Shown one piece after another: positions 24,891 through 35,300 of a DNA stretch of 64,000 bases; within the stretch, counting starts at the first letter, position 1; every line of letters begins with the position of its first letter. The stretch covers positions 310,001-374,000 of the forward strand of contig NZ_JAJVDH010000003.1 in the NCBI RefSeq assembly GCF_022758145.1, given 5' to 3'. The DNA is from Pontibacter vulgaris (GTDB taxonomy: Bacteria; Bacteroidota; Bacteroidia; Cytophagales; Hymenobacteraceae). Position numbers and translations under genes: made by a program. Under the pieces are notes generated by a model. It was given only the letters and a program-made list of their open reading frames with translations, did not search any database and had not been told where the DNA came from.

Positions 24891-25544
24891 ATGAAAAAGA
24901 TAGCAGTTTTGGGCACGGGCATGGTAGGCAACACCATCGGCACCAAATTAATAAACCTGGGTTACGAAGTTAAAATGGGCAGCAGAACAGCCAACAATGA
25001 GAAAGCACTGGCTTGGGTAAATGCAAATGGCGCCAATGCTTCCGCGGGCACTTTTACCGATGCAGCGGCCTTTGGCGAGATTATTTTTAACTGCACAAAA
25101 GGCGACGCCTCACTGAATGTTTTTAAAATGGCTGGCATAGAAAACTTCAATGGTAAAACCATTATCGACATTGCCAACCCGCTGGATTTCTCCCACGGCA
25201 TGCCCCCATCCCTTATTCCTTCTTTATCCAACACTAATTCACTTGGCGAGGAAATACAGAAGCTGCTACCGGAAGCCAACGTGGTAAAAACCCTCAACAT
25301 CGTGAACTGCGAGGTAATGGTGGATGCCAAAAAGAGCGGTGGAGACCCGACCATGTTCGTGAGCGGAAATAATGCCGAAGCAAAAGAAGAAGCAAAGGAA
25401 ATTTTAAAGCAGTTTAACTGGACAGATATTATTGACCTGGGCGATATTACCACTGCCCGTGGCACTGAAATGTTACTGCCTATCTGGCTCAGAACCTGGA
25501 TGGCAACAGGAAATGGTTACTTTGCATTTAAGATTGTGCAATAG
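24891..25544 (+). CDS. NADP-dependent oxidoreductase (F420-dependent reductase-like fold)
   Basis: A 217-residue reductase of the NADP oxidoreductase, coenzyme-F420-dependent family. The Rossmann motif GTGMVGNTIGTKL is at residues 8-20, followed by the NADP 2'-phosphate-binding SRT and the segments TIIDIANPLDFS, VVKTLNIVNCEVM and MFVSGNNAEAK. Bacteroidota lack F420, so NADP is the likely cofactor. Divergent from and probably controlled by the HxlR regulator. A strong terminator follows. Confidence 0.88.
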   Translation: MKKIAVLGTGMVGNTIGTKLINLGYEVKMGSRTANNEKALAWVNANGANASAGTFTDAAAFGEIIFNCTKGDASLNVFKMAGIENFNGKTIIDIANPLDFSHGMPPSLIPSLSNTNSLGEEIQKLLPEANVVKTLNIVNCEVMVDAKKSGGDPTMFVSGNNAEAKEEAKEILKQFNWTDIIDLGDITTARGTEMLLPIWLRTWMATGNGYFAFKIVQ

Positions 25545-25563
25545 TTCTTTCAGTACACATTAG

Positions 25564-25597
25564 AAAACCTGCGGAAAGTAATTTCCGCAGGTTTTTG
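25564..25597 (+). terminator. Terminator of the reductase gene
   Basis: AAAACCTGCGGAAA pairs perfectly with TTTCCGCAGGTTTT around a GTAA loop, then T's. Confidence 0.85.
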
Positions 25598-25682
25598 GTG
25601 TTTGAAGAAAAATTAAATCGCCGTAAAACGTAAGTAAATTGGCCCGGAAAGTATAACTGAACAGACCTACATTCGCCTGAAA

Positions 25683-26090
25683 ATGAAACAAACTGATAAT
25701 AAAACAGAAAAACGGCCCGAAGAAATTACCGCTGCTTTTTATGCCGAACTCGATAAGCACCTAACTGAATTAGAAGCCGGGCAAGCTGAGAGCACTTTTA
25801 AAATAAATGACCTGGCCGGTTTACTGCACGTTCATCCCACACACCTGAGCAACACCCTGAAAGCGGTAACCGGGTTTTCGCCCTGCGATATTTATGAAAA
25901 CAAGCTGATGGATATCGCCCGCAGGCTGCTAACTGAAACCAATAAACCGGTAGCTGAAATTGCCCGCCAGCTTACCTACGATCCTTCTAATTTCTCGAAG
26001 TTTTTTAAGCACTTTCAGGGGCAAACGCCTAAGCAATTCCGGGATACATTCGCAGTGGAAATCAAAACACCCAGACCCGAAAAAAACTGA
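25683..26090 (+). CDS. AraC-type helix-turn-helix regulator, DNA-binding domain only
   Basis: A 135-residue protein that is essentially one AraC DNA-binding domain: first HTH in FKINDLAGLLHVHPTHLSNT (about 39-58) and second in PVAEIARQLTYDPSNFSKFFK with the end block GQTPKQFRD. The N-terminal 35 residues are a charged helix, too short for a sensor domain. It lies 67 bp before an SDR gene on the same strand and may control it. Confidence 0.9.
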   Translation: MKQTDNKTEKRPEEITAAFYAELDKHLTELEAGQAESTFKINDLAGLLHVHPTHLSNTLKAVTGFSPCDIYENKLMDIARRLLTETNKPVAEIARQLTYDPSNFSKFFKHFQGQTPKQFRDTFAVEIKTPRPEKN

Positions 26091-26157
26091 AGTTCTCACC
26101 ATAATACCCAGGCAACCAGCCCCGAAATTTGTAGCGTAAACTTTTAAGAAATTTGAA

Positions 26158-26919
26158 ATGGAACAGAATAAAATAGCTTTAATAACAGGCGGCAGCCGTG
26201 GCTTGGGTAAAAATGCAGCCTTGCGCCTTGCTCAAAAAGGTGTAGACGTTATCATTACATACCTTACACAGAAGGATGAAGCTGCAAAGGTTGTTTCTGA
26301 GATCGAGGAATTAGGGCAAAAGGCAGTGGCTTTACAGTTGGATGTGGCTACTACAGGCTCATTTGATGCTTTCTTTCAGCGTGTAGCGCAGGCTTTGCAG
26401 GACAAATGGCAGACCGATAAGTTCGATTTCCTGATCAATAATGCAGGTATAGGCGCCACTATTCCGATAGAGCAGTCAACCGAAGAAGATTTTGATAATC
26501 TTATGAACATCCATTTTAAGGGTGTATACTTCCTCACGCAGAAAGCGCTGCCTTTGCTTAACGATGGTGGCCGTATCATTAATTTATCAACTGGCACTAC
26601 CAGGTTCTGCGTGCCGGGCTATTCTATGTATGCATCCATGAAAGGTGCCATCGAAACCTTTACCAAGTACCTAGCAAAAGAACTCGGCCCGAGAGGTATA
26701 ACGGCAAACGTACTGGCACCCGGCGCTATTGAAACAGACTTTAATAATGCCGCCATTCGTAACAACCCTCAGGTTAAAGGTTTCCTGGCATCCCAAACGG
26801 CACTTGGCAGAGTGGGCGAAGCCGAAGATATTGGTGGCATTATCGCCTTTTTATGCTCGGATGATGCCCGCTGGATAAATGCACAGCGCATTGAGGCTTC
26901 AGGTGGAATGTTTCTGTAA
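26158..26919 (+). CDS. Short-chain dehydrogenase/reductase (SDR)
   Basis: A 253-residue classical SDR: TGGSRGLGKNAA at residues 10-21, NNAG at about 92-95, catalytic serine in INLSTG, YxxxK in YSMYASMKGA (about 158-167), and the PGAIETDF loop after it. It is closest in feel to 3-oxoacyl-ACP-reductase-like oxidoreductases, probably NADP-dependent, but substrate cannot be told. It follows the AraC-type regulator and ends in a perfect terminator. Confidence 0.92.
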   Translation: MEQNKIALITGGSRGLGKNAALRLAQKGVDVIITYLTQKDEAAKVVSEIEELGQKAVALQLDVATTGSFDAFFQRVAQALQDKWQTDKFDFLINNAGIGATIPIEQSTEEDFDNLMNIHFKGVYFLTQKALPLLNDGGRIINLSTGTTRFCVPGYSMYASMKGAIETFTKYLAKELGPRGITANVLAPGAIETDFNNAAIRNNPQVKGFLASQTALGRVGEAEDIGGIIAFLCSDDARWINAQRIEASGGMFL

Positions 26920-26979
26920 GTATAACTTCAGGTTATAATCAGCTGCTATACCAGGGATAGCGCAGATAATGTAAAGTAT

Positions 26980-27014
26980 AAAAGCCCTGCAGATCAAAAT
27001 CTGCAGGGCTTTTG
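26980..27014 (+). terminator. Terminator of the SDR gene
   Basis: AAAAGCCCTGCAGAT pairs perfectly with ATCTGCAGGGCTTTT. It also faces the convergent lipoprotein gene. Confidence 0.85.
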
Positions 27015-27048
27015 TTTAACCACATAAACTGGCAGGAGCTTAATAAAA

Positions 27049-27531
27049 TTACATTCTGTCAAATAAAGTAGTTCTTCTTACGCCATTTGTAGTAACCTCC
27101 GTTAACATCTGGCTACCACTGTTCTGGCAGGTAAAGGTTATAGAATAATTTCCTGTTGGTACGTTTGGCCGCCCCTGGTTTTTACCGCTGCAGATAACAT
27201 CATCTGTTTTAGTGTAAGTATAAGAAATTGTATTCCCACTAACGGTATACCTGAAGTGGAACCTTAATGGGGTGCAAATGCCATTACAATCAGGGTTTTC
27301 TGCATAACCTTCGCCATTGCTGCCAAAGTAATAGATAAGCGTGCCGCCTCCATTACAGGTAGTTGTCCCCCATTTCCCTACAGGGCAGGAGCCTGAACCG
27401 GAACCGCCATCAGGACCAGCCGCTATCTTTTCAGCAATAATCATAAACTCTTCTTCAGCATCGCTAACGCAACCAAAGAAAGTTAATGTTAATAAAAGCG
27501 ACAGCAGATAAAGTATAGACTTATTTCTCAT
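27049..27531 (-). CDS. Putative lipoprotein of unknown function
   Basis: A 160-residue protein with a lipoprotein signal peptide: hydrophobic stretch then LTFFGC with the lipidated Cys at 21. The mature part has a Gly/Ser-rich linker (about 39-48) and a beta-rich domain with several cysteines (CPVGKWG, TTTCNGGG, NPDCNGIC), likely disulfide-bonded. No known family recognised. It is the second gene of a pair, 11 bp after the barrel protein gene, so the two products may act together in the outer membrane. Confidence 0.75.
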   Translation of the reverse strand: MRNKSILYLLSLLLTLTFFGCVSDAEEEFMIIAEKIAAGPDGGSGSGSCPVGKWGTTTCNGGGTLIYYFGSNGEGYAENPDCNGICTPLRFHFRYTVSGNTISYTYTKTDDVICSGKNQGRPNVPTGNYSITFTCQNSGSQMLTEVTTNGVRRTTLFDRM

Positions 27532-27542
27532 TTCTAGATTAA

Positions 27543-28418
27543 TTAAAAGCTTAAAGAAAGATTAGCACCCAGGGTACCATTGGAACTCGACATGATAAAG
27601 ATATCCCAACCCAGGCGGAGCAAATAATCAGGTTGGCCTTCTTTTGATTTGGTAAGAGATTTTTGAGCAAAAAGACCTAAATGTGCTCCTCCGCTAAAGT
27701 TGCCTGCTGATTCTCCCGGATTAACCTGGTTGTTTTCATCGGCTGTGGCGCGGGTATAGCACATGCCGCCACCTGCAAGCCCCCCAAGTGTAACTATACT
27801 TTTTATTGATTTTTCTCTGAAAAGATAAGCCGTTACATAATGCCTGGAGCCGGTATATACTTCTGAACCTATCGTTTCGGAGTATCCAAAATAGTTGTTC
27901 GATGCCAGACCTATACCTTTGTCTGGTGCGCGGTGCTCTTTACCGGCTTTTGGGCGGAAGTGCTTTTCGTACATAAAACTGAAACCATACACCGGGGTAT
28001 AAACAAACTCCGATACATCTTCAGTAGAAGATGTTATCTGTTTTGAGTAAATAAAGCCAATGAAAGCACGTGGCTTTATAACCGGCTGAACAGGAATACT
28101 ATCCTGAGTAGCTATGGCCTGGCTGGCGTTTTTCAAATTAGCGAGTAAGGCAGTTGCCGTAATGGCAGGCGTATTTTTCTCTCCGCTGTATACTTCTTCC
28201 TTGCCGTTTGCATAAACAATCTTATTTACTTCAGACCTTTTAATGTTGTAAACAGGGCCATTCTGAAAATCGAATTGTTTATACTTGATTGTCTCATCAG
28301 ATATTTCCAGCACGGTTGATTTTATCTCTGATTGGTCAGTTTTGATAATTATATCCTGGGCTTGAATTGATAATGTGGCCAGAAAAGCGAAAAACAGTAA
28401 GTAGAATTTTTTCATCAT
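27543..28418 (-). CDS. Outer-membrane barrel-like protein of unknown function
   Basis: A 291-residue secreted protein. Signal peptide about 1-21 (ending IQAQ), a small beta domain (about 22-80: IIIKTDQSEIKSTVLEISDETI, the pattern of a repeat found in many Bacteroidota secreted proteins), a linker, then an eight-strand-like barrel region (about 117-291) ending in SLSF. It heads a two-gene unit with the lipoprotein. Function unknown. Confidence 0.72.
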   Translation of the reverse strand: MMKKFYLLFFAFLATLSIQAQDIIIKTDQSEIKSTVLEISDETIKYKQFDFQNGPVYNIKRSEVNKIVYANGKEEVYSGEKNTPAITATALLANLKNASQAIATQDSIPVQPVIKPRAFIGFIYSKQITSSTEDVSEFVYTPVYGFSFMYEKHFRPKAGKEHRAPDKGIGLASNNYFGYSETIGSEVYTGSRHYVTAYLFREKSIKSIVTLGGLAGGGMCYTRATADENNQVNPGESAGNFSGGAHLGLFAQKSLTKSKEGQPDYLLRLGWDIFIMSSSNGTLGANLSLSF

Positions 28419-28826
28419 GCAGTATTAAATCAGGGTTTAGTATAGTATAAAGTGGTATTATGAAATCAAATGGAAAGGACAGCCCACTTAGGGCTAATCA
28501 CTTTATATTAAGCGTTTTCGGAAGCAGAGGAAAGCCAAGCACACAGTAAGAGTCCAGGCATTAGTTTCGGAAGTATAGTTGATTAATGGACTTTATATAA
28601 ACTGCGCTAAAACAGCTCTGCACCAGAAAAATCAACCATACAGTATTGATACTTCAATGGTAGATTAACACTATAAATTTGCATTCTGCAAAATAGGAAC
28701 AGGCAAAAATAGATATTATACTATATATAATCCTATACCTACAAATAGGTATTTTATAGTTGAATTAAAATGATGAGAGGTCTTGTTAAAATCTATAAAA
28801 AAGGAGAAAAGTATAACTGGGAGGTG
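28419..28826. other. Gene-poor spacer
   Basis: About 400 bp of AT-rich sequence upstream of the barrel gene. I see no RNA, repeat or terminator. A 38-codon plus-strand open frame at 28772-28888 reads through into the opposite gene and is not convincing. Confidence 0.4.
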
Positions 28827-29129
28827 CTACACCCGCTCAATTATGATATACCGGGCAGAGTAACCGTTGCTCTTGTAGAGCACTTGTAAGGCTGTTATAA
28901 GTGATTGAGTTGCTGAGACCCGCGCATTTAGGCTGTAGATTGGCTCCAGGTAATTCTTGTATCCTTTACCGTTTATGCGTCCTACGTAGCTTCGGGCTTC
29001 TTCTTCCTGTACTTCAGTTAATCCTTTTGCCAGTACTACGCGCTGCATGTATGGCATAGCCGATTTCATACTTCGGTAGTTAGAAAAAGCGTAGAGGCGG
29101 TAATAAGAGCTCAGTTTAATAGAGTTCAT
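28827..29129 (-). CDS. Small hypothetical protein
   Basis: A 100-residue, basic, tyrosine-rich protein (14 or so Tyr) without signal peptide or membrane span. The middle part (VLAKGLTEVQEEEARSYVGRI) is predicted helical and the C-terminus ends in hydrophobic IIIERV. No family recognised. It stands alone with AT-rich flanks; coding is supported by length, composition and lack of a better frame. Confidence 0.5.
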   Translation of the reverse strand: MNSIKLSSYYRLYAFSNYRSMKSAMPYMQRVVLAKGLTEVQEEEARSYVGRINGKGYKNYLEPIYSLNARVSATQSLITALQVLYKSNGYSARYIIIERV

Positions 29130-29224
29130 ACTTACAAATATAGTACGTACCGCTGGTAAGTATACCTGGTCTGGTATGTAAGTTCTGGCAAAACAGGCGT
29201 ATGGGGCAGCTGTTTAAAGTTCTT

Positions 29225-29671
29225 CTAAGCCTGTAAACGTTGTGTTATTTCGTCAATAAGCTCATCGCTCCATTTGCCTGCCAGCATTTCGTATTCAGCT
29301 TGCTCCCAGCGCTGCATGTATTCTTTTTCGAGCCAGGTAGTATTTTTATCGGTGCCTATAGTATAGCTGCTGTATTCGAGTTTTAACAGTAAGTCTTTGG
29401 CAATGTCAAACGGTTCTACGCCGACTTTATTAAAGCCTTCCAGCCGCAGCCTGAGCCCCAGTTGTTGTATGTTGCCGTTTTCTATACTTATCTCCTTGTC
29501 CGGGTTGGCAGGGTCTTTGGTCCAGGTATCGAGCAGGCGCTCCAGCACAAAGTTTTCGAATAAAGGTAAGAGAGGTGCTAAGTTTTTATGAATGTGCTGC
29601 GCCAGCACGGGTAACACATCGTTATATAGTTGCTGAATTGCATTTTTGTCGCGCAGGTTGCGTTCTTCCAT
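29225..29671 (-). CDS. Hypothetical protein
   Basis: A 148-residue soluble, mostly helical acidic protein (starts MEERNLRDKNAIQQ) with no recognised motif. It lies 65 bp downstream of the receiver-kinase gene on the same strand, so it may be the last gene of the signalling operon. Function unknown. Confidence 0.6.
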   Translation of the reverse strand: MEERNLRDKNAIQQLYNDVLPVLAQHIHKNLAPLLPLFENFVLERLLDTWTKDPANPDKEISIENGNIQQLGLRLRLEGFNKVGVEPFDIAKDLLLKLEYSSYTIGTDKNTTWLEKEYMQRWEQAEYEMLAGKWSDELIDEITQRLQA

Positions 29672-29736
29672 TTCTGATGCAGCATTGCTGGCTGCCTTTA
29701 AATTATTTGGTTAGCCAGGCTGTTGATTAAACCGGA

Positions 29737-30939
29737 TTATTTGAGGTAAACTTTAAAAACAGAGCCTTTGCCCAGCTCGCTTTCAAATTCAATTTTGCCA
29801 TCGCAGTTCTCAACTATACTTTTAACAATGGCCAAGCCTACTCCCGTACCTTCTACGTGGGCGTGCAGCCTTGTAAACATACCGAAAGCTTTTTCGTGGT
29901 CTTCTTTTTTGAGGCCAAGACCATTGTCACGCACGGTTAAAAGTGTGTAAACATCTTCAACGGATGCGGTGATCTCTATTTCAGGCTTACGGCCGGGAGC
30001 ACTATACTTGATAGAATTGGAAACCAGGTTGTAAATAATGCTACGCAGGTTCTTTCTTGAGAAAATGATTTCCGGTGCCTGCGAAAAATCTGCCTTTATA
30101 GTTGCGTCGTAGCGTTTTATCAGGTCTTTGATATTCAGTTCAACGTCTTCCAGAATTTCCTCAAAGCTTACCGTGTCTTTTTCATGGCCTTCGTTATGCT
30201 GTACTTTAGCCACCTCAGTAAGATCAAGCAAGGTGTTTTTAAAACGGCTGATAGAGCCATTGATCATCCCGAGAATAGGTTCTACATCTTTCAGGTCGAG
30301 TTGCTTTTCCTGCAATGTTTCATGCAGCGCTACCATCAGGCCTTCTATGTTGTTTATAGGTGCTTTCAGGTCATGCGATGCCGTATACACAAAATTATCG
30401 AGGTCTTTATTAACGCGGGTGAGCTCTTTGGTTCGTTCCTTTACCCGTTCTTCCAGCTCTTGGTTAATTTCTAGGGTAAGCTTGTTTACTTTTTCCAGCT
30501 CTTTTTTCTGGAGATAAAAACGCACAAACGTGGATACCTTGGCTTTGGTAATGTAGGGGTGCAATGGCTTAAACAGGAAGTCAACGGCGCCAGCCTCAAA
30601 ACCTTCGATAACGTGCGCATCCTGTTCGTTAATGGCCGTAACAAATATGATCGGAATATCCCGGGTTTTGGAAATATCGCGCAGGTAGCGGGCCACCTCG
30701 TACCCATTCATGCCGGGCATTTGCACATCCAGCAAAACCAGGGCAAGTTCTTCCTGCAGGGCAATCTTTAAAGCCTCTTCTCCTGAGTTGGCAAAAAGAT
30801 ACGTAATATTGTCAGCTTCCCCGGTCAGCAGGCTTTCCAGGCTCACCAGGTTTTCGACCTTGTCATCAACTAAAAGTATCTTTACCTGTTGCACTTCAGC
30901 CGCTAATGCAGGTGGGTTAAGGTGGTGGTCAATGATCAT
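29737..30939 (-). CDS. Receiver domain-histidine kinase fusion
   Basis: A 400-residue cytoplasmic protein. An N-terminal receiver (about 18-140; phosphoacceptor Asp in LVLLDVQMPG) is joined by a coiled coil to a HisKA domain with H about 190 in YTASHDLKAPINNIEG and an ATPase domain (NLVSNSIKYS, DNGLGLKKED, GTGVGLAIVK). No sensor or membrane part, so it probably takes phosphate from, or is controlled by, the giant hybrid kinase upstream. Its start overlaps the end of cheB by 11 bp. Very similar kinase block (SHDLKAPI, NIEGLM) is present in the gene at 48692. Confidence 0.9.
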   Translation of the reverse strand: MIIDHHLNPPALAAEVQQVKILLVDDKVENLVSLESLLTGEADNITYLFANSGEEALKIALQEELALVLLDVQMPGMNGYEVARYLRDISKTRDIPIIFVTAINEQDAHVIEGFEAGAVDFLFKPLHPYITKAKVSTFVRFYLQKKELEKVNKLTLEINQELEERVKERTKELTRVNKDLDNFVYTASHDLKAPINNIEGLMVALHETLQEKQLDLKDVEPILGMINGSISRFKNTLLDLTEVAKVQHNEGHEKDTVSFEEILEDVELNIKDLIKRYDATIKADFSQAPEIIFSRKNLRSIIYNLVSNSIKYSAPGRKPEIEITASVEDVYTLLTVRDNGLGLKKEDHEKAFGMFTRLHAHVEGTGVGLAIVKSIVENCDGKIEFESELGKGSVFKVYLK

Positions 30940-31501
30940 GTAAGGAAAGTAAAAATGCTTGTATTTGCTCTAAATTCAGTACACTGCAGCCGGGTATACT
31001 ATGTATAGCTGCAAGCGGCATGGTATCTATTTCAGCTTCTTCAGGGTCCTGCACTATGGCTGTACCTCTTTTCTCAAAGATATACTTTAATCCTGAACTT
31101 CCGTCCTTGCTGGCGCCGCTTAACAAAATCCCTATTGTTCGGTCCTTAAATACTTCGGCAGCACTGGTAAATGTAACGTCTATAGATGGCCGGGAGTAAT
31201 TTTCGAGTTCAGAATCATCCAACGAAAAAGTATGGTCTTTTTCTATCAGCACATGGTAATTGGCAGGCGCCAGGTATACGTAGCCCGGCAATAAGGCCTC
31301 CTTCTCCTCTATTTCCACAGCTTTTAAGGCCAGTCGCTTTCCAAAAACTTCCTGTAAGTTGCCTTCTGTGGTCCGGAGCCGGTGCAGCACCAGTATAATT
31401 GGAATGCTATAGTTTGCCGGTAGATTTTTAAGTATAGTAAGCGATGCCTGTATACCACCCCACGAGCCCCCTATTACTATTACGTTGGATGCTGCTGCCA
31501 T
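30929..31501 (-). CDS. cheB: CheB-like methylesterase domain protein
   Basis: A 190-residue stand-alone CheB catalytic domain with no receiver. The Ser-His-Asp triad is visible as S13 (IGGSWGG), H40 (LVLHRL) and D133 (LSGASKDGSSG). CheB normally removes methyl esters from chemoreceptors; here there is no receptor gene nearby. It overlaps cheR upstream by 1 bp and the kinase gene downstream by 11 bp. Likely target is an unlinked receptor or another protein in the same signalling system. Confidence 0.9.
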   Translation of the reverse strand: MAAASNVIVIGGSWGGIQASLTILKNLPANYSIPIILVLHRLRTTEGNLQEVFGKRLALKAVEIEEKEALLPGYVYLAPANYHVLIEKDHTFSLDDSELENYSRPSIDVTFTSAAEVFKDRTIGILLSGASKDGSSGLKYIFEKRGTAIVQDPEEAEIDTMPLAAIHSIPGCSVLNLEQIQAFLLSLHDH

Positions 31502-32331
31502 CAGTTTGCTTTGCGGTAAATTCTGTTACTCTTATCCACCAGGTTATAGTTGCTGCTGATACCCGACATGGCCAGGGTTTCTTTTTTCCCAAGACCCAGG
31601 TACCCGAGGCTCACCATACTCTCATCAAACAACCTGAAAACACGCTCCTGCAATTCACGATTAAAGTATATGAGCACATTACGGCACAGGATCAGGTGAA
31701 ACTCATTAAAGGACGAGTCGGTTGCCAGGTTATGCGGATAGATGACCACATTTTTAACCAGCGACGAGTCGAACTTGGCACTGCCGTAATTGCTCCGGTA
31801 ATAGCTCGAAAACTCCTGCTTGCCGCCTGCTGCGTAATAACCCGAAGTATAAGCCGGCATGTTCGTAGCCGAAAATATACCTTCTTTCGCCTGCTTCAGC
31901 ACCTTTTGGTTTATATCGGTAGCGTAAATTTTGGTACGGTCCAGCAGCCCTTCTTCTTTTAAAAGTATAGCCAGCGAAAAAAGCTCCTCGCCGGTAGAGC
32001 AACCAGCATCCCATATCTTTATAAACGGATACGTAGAAAGTATAGGCAACACATTGGTACGCAACGACAAAAAGAAGGTCGGGTCGCGAAACATTTCGGT
32101 TACATTCACTGTCACTTCCTGCAGGAAATTCTCAAAAAAGAAACTATCCGAAAACAGGCCTTTCCGCAGATCGTCTAAAGAGTTCAGGTGCTTTTGCGAC
32201 AAAAACCTTTTTATCCTTCTGTACACAGAAGCACGCGCATAACCGCTGAAATCATAGCCATATTGCGCATGAATTTCCCGGATAAGCGCTTCAACGTCCT
32301 GCTCAAAAAGGGCATCGTTATTAAGCTTCAT
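31501..32331 (-). CDS. cheR: CheR-like protein methyltransferase
   Basis: A 276-residue SAM-dependent methyltransferase of the CheR family. N-terminal helical domain (about 1-75, DFSGYARASVYRRIKRFL), EMFRDPTFF, SAM motif IWDAGCSTGEELFSLA (about 108-123), ATDINQKVL, and LILCRNVLIYFN (about 215-226). It adds methyl esters to glutamates of receptors. Its start lies inside the 3' end of the hybrid kinase gene (11-bp overlap). Confidence 0.93.
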   Translation of the reverse strand: MKLNNDALFEQDVEALIREIHAQYGYDFSGYARASVYRRIKRFLSQKHLNSLDDLRKGLFSDSFFFENFLQEVTVNVTEMFRDPTFFLSLRTNVLPILSTYPFIKIWDAGCSTGEELFSLAILLKEEGLLDRTKIYATDINQKVLKQAKEGIFSATNMPAYTSGYYAAGGKQEFSSYYRSNYGSAKFDSSLVKNVVIYPHNLATDSSFNEFHLILCRNVLIYFNRELQERVFRLFDESMVSLGYLGLGKKETLAMSGISSNYNLVDKSNRIYRKAN

Positions 32332-35300
32332 ACAGCCAGACCCGCATTAACGTCAGTAATTTATCTGTATCTACTGGCTTAGGTATATAATCTGAGGCGC
32401 CGGCTTCTATGCACTTCTCTTTATCTTCTTTCATGGCTTTTGCGGTTAGAGCAATTATAGGCAGTTGCTTAAAACGAGCATTTTGCCTAATTCGTTTTGT
32501 TGCTTCTATACCATCCATTTCAGGCATCATCACATCCATCAGCACCATGTCTACCCCGTCTTCCGATTGCAGTTTTTCCAGGGCTTCTTTACCGTCGTAG
32601 GCAACTATTACCTCCATTCCATTCAGTTCGAGCAAACTACTCAGGGAATAAATATTGCGCACATCATCATCCACTACCAGTACTTTTTTATTTCGAAGTA
32701 TTTCTTCCGGCACGTGCAGCTTCATCTTAAAATCGTTGCCGGCAGGTAGCTTCTGATTTACCTTATGCAGGAACAGTTGCACTTCATCCAGCAGGCGCAG
32801 GTACGAGTATTCATTTTTGATGATGATGGTATTGGCAAACTCCTTCAGGGCATTTTCCTCATCTTCGCTCAGGTCTTTACCGGAATAAATGATGATCGGA
32901 ATATCTGCCAGGCCGGTCTGGGATTTGATCTTCTTCATCCAGTCGTAGCCTTTCATGCCCGGCAGGTTCAGGTCAAGTATAATGCAGTCTACTTTCTGCT
33001 TGGCCAGTATCTGTTCGGCTTCTTCAGCAGAGTATGCGGAAGTAGATTTCAGATTATGCGCCAGCAGTAACTCCGCCACTGCTTTGTTTTCTACTTCGTT
33101 GTCCTCTACAATCAGGATATTCTCGATCGAATTATCTGAGATTCCGGAGATGGACGTAAAGGCTTTGTTCAGCATCTCGAGTGTTACCGGCTTAGGCAGG
33201 TATTCTTCGTTCTCGGCATGCTCCCCGATCACTTCCTTATCGTAAGCCGACATGATGTGCACATTTGTATGGCGCAGTTCTTTGTCTTCCCTTATCTCTT
33301 TCAGAACATCCCAGCCTGTCGTATCCGGCAAGTGAATATCAAGTAGCATGGCATCCGGTTTTTCTTCCCGAGCCAGGCGCAGGCCATCTTTACCGGTATA
33401 AGCCTGGTGCACTTTAAAGTTTTTGGCCGCAGCAAAGTCAGCCAGAATATCACTGAAGCCTTTATCGTCTTCCACGATCAGCACTGTAATATCCTTTTTA
33501 TCCTTTTGCTCCATCCTGTCAAAAACATGGCTCACTGTTTCTGCCTTGCTGATAGAAGTACCATTTACTGCTGCCTTAACCACAGGGGCTGCTTTCTTAA
33601 CCTCTGCAAAAGGTACCCGTGGTAAGTATAGCGTAAAGGTGCTGCCTTTGCCGGCTTCGCTTTCAAGTATAATTTCTCCGCCAAGCAGGTTTGCCAGTTC
33701 TTTGCTGATGGTAAGGCCCAGGCCAGTACCGCCATACTTGCGGGTAGTAGATGTATCGGCTTGCTGGAATGCTTCAAAAACAACATCCAGCTTATCTTTT
33801 GGAATGCCGATGCCCGTATCGCGCACCGAGAATGCAATGATATCGGATTGTTCGCGCAGCTGCTCTGATTTAAATTTAGGCTTGCGCATTACCGGGTAAA
33901 CAGAAAGTTCTACTTCGCCGCCTTCGTTGGTAAACTTAATAGCATTGCCTATAAAATTTTTCAGTATTTGCTCCAGCCTGAATCGGTCGGTAGTTATAGT
34001 ATCCAGGCTACCTGCCGTAACGTGCTCACTGAAACGGATCTTCTTTTTAGATGCCAATTCACGGAACATAGGCTCCAGCGAAATATCTTCGAGCTTTATT
34101 TCATCGGTTTCCAGCCTGATCATACCTGACTCGATTTTAGACAGGTCCAGAATTTCATTGATCAGTTTGAGCAGGTCGTTACCGGAATTATGGATGATGT
34201 TGGCATGATCGATCTGCTTGGTAGATAATGTATTTTCTGTATTATCTGCCAGCAACCTCGAAAGTATAAGTATAGAGTTTAGCGGTGTGCGCAGCTCATG
34301 CGACATGTTTGCCAGGAAATCACTCTTATACTTACTAACCGCTTCTACCTGCTGTATTTTCAGCTCAATGGCTTCGCGGGCATCCTGCAGGGCCTTGTTT
34401 TTGCCATGCAATGTTTCGTACTGCTCTTCCAGTAACTGGGCTTTTTCTTCCAGCTCGGCATTTTTTTCCTGCAGTTCTTCCTGGTTTACACGCAACTCCT
34501 CTTCCGATGCTTTCAGCTCGGCGTTCAGCTGGCGTAATTCTTCCTGCTGCGTTTCCAGTTCTTCGGCCTGGTTCTGCGTTTCGTACAGTAATTCCTGGGT
34601 TTGCAGGTGGGCTTTCAACGTATAGATCAACACCGAAATGCGTTCTGAGGCAGAGTCGAGCAGGCGGCGTTTCACTTCGTTGTAAGGTTGCCGAGACGCA
34701 AGCTCCAGGGCTCCGACAATGGTATTGCCAAAGTATAGCGGTAAAATGATAACGGTAGCAGGCTCAATATCCGAAAGGCCTGTCCTGATGCGGAGATATT
34801 CATCCGGCACCTGCCCCAGTATCTTTACTTTTCTTTCGCTTACCGCCTCACCTACTTTTCCGGTGCCTATCTCGAAGACAGGTAGCTGTTCGCTGTTTTG
34901 CTGCAAACCATAACTGGCAGCCGGCTGTAGTTTGCCGCTATCGTTGTGCAGGTATAATACGCCTGCATCAGAATCGGTATAATTGCAAAGGTAGGATAGC
35001 GCATGCGCTGATACTTTTTCAAGGGAGTTCTCACCGCCAATCAGGTTGCTAAGTTCAGCCACACCTGTCAGTATCCAGTTACGGTTAGCATTTTCGGTAG
35101 TGAAGGTCTGAAGGTTATCCTTCATGTCTTTTATGGCATAGCTGAGCACATCTTCTTCGCTCTGCACTGCCACCTCCATATTATAGTTTCCTTTGCCTAT
35201 CGCCTGGGCTACTTCAGAAAGCATAATCGTTTTATCGAGCACACCTCTGAAAGATTCTGCAACACTGCCTATTTCATCTTTACTGTCAATATCGATCTCA

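Noticed and set aside
28772-28888. 38-codon plus-strand frame before the small Tyr-rich gene
   Set aside because: Overlaps the opposite-strand gene at 28827-29129, which is longer and has better composition; no other support.
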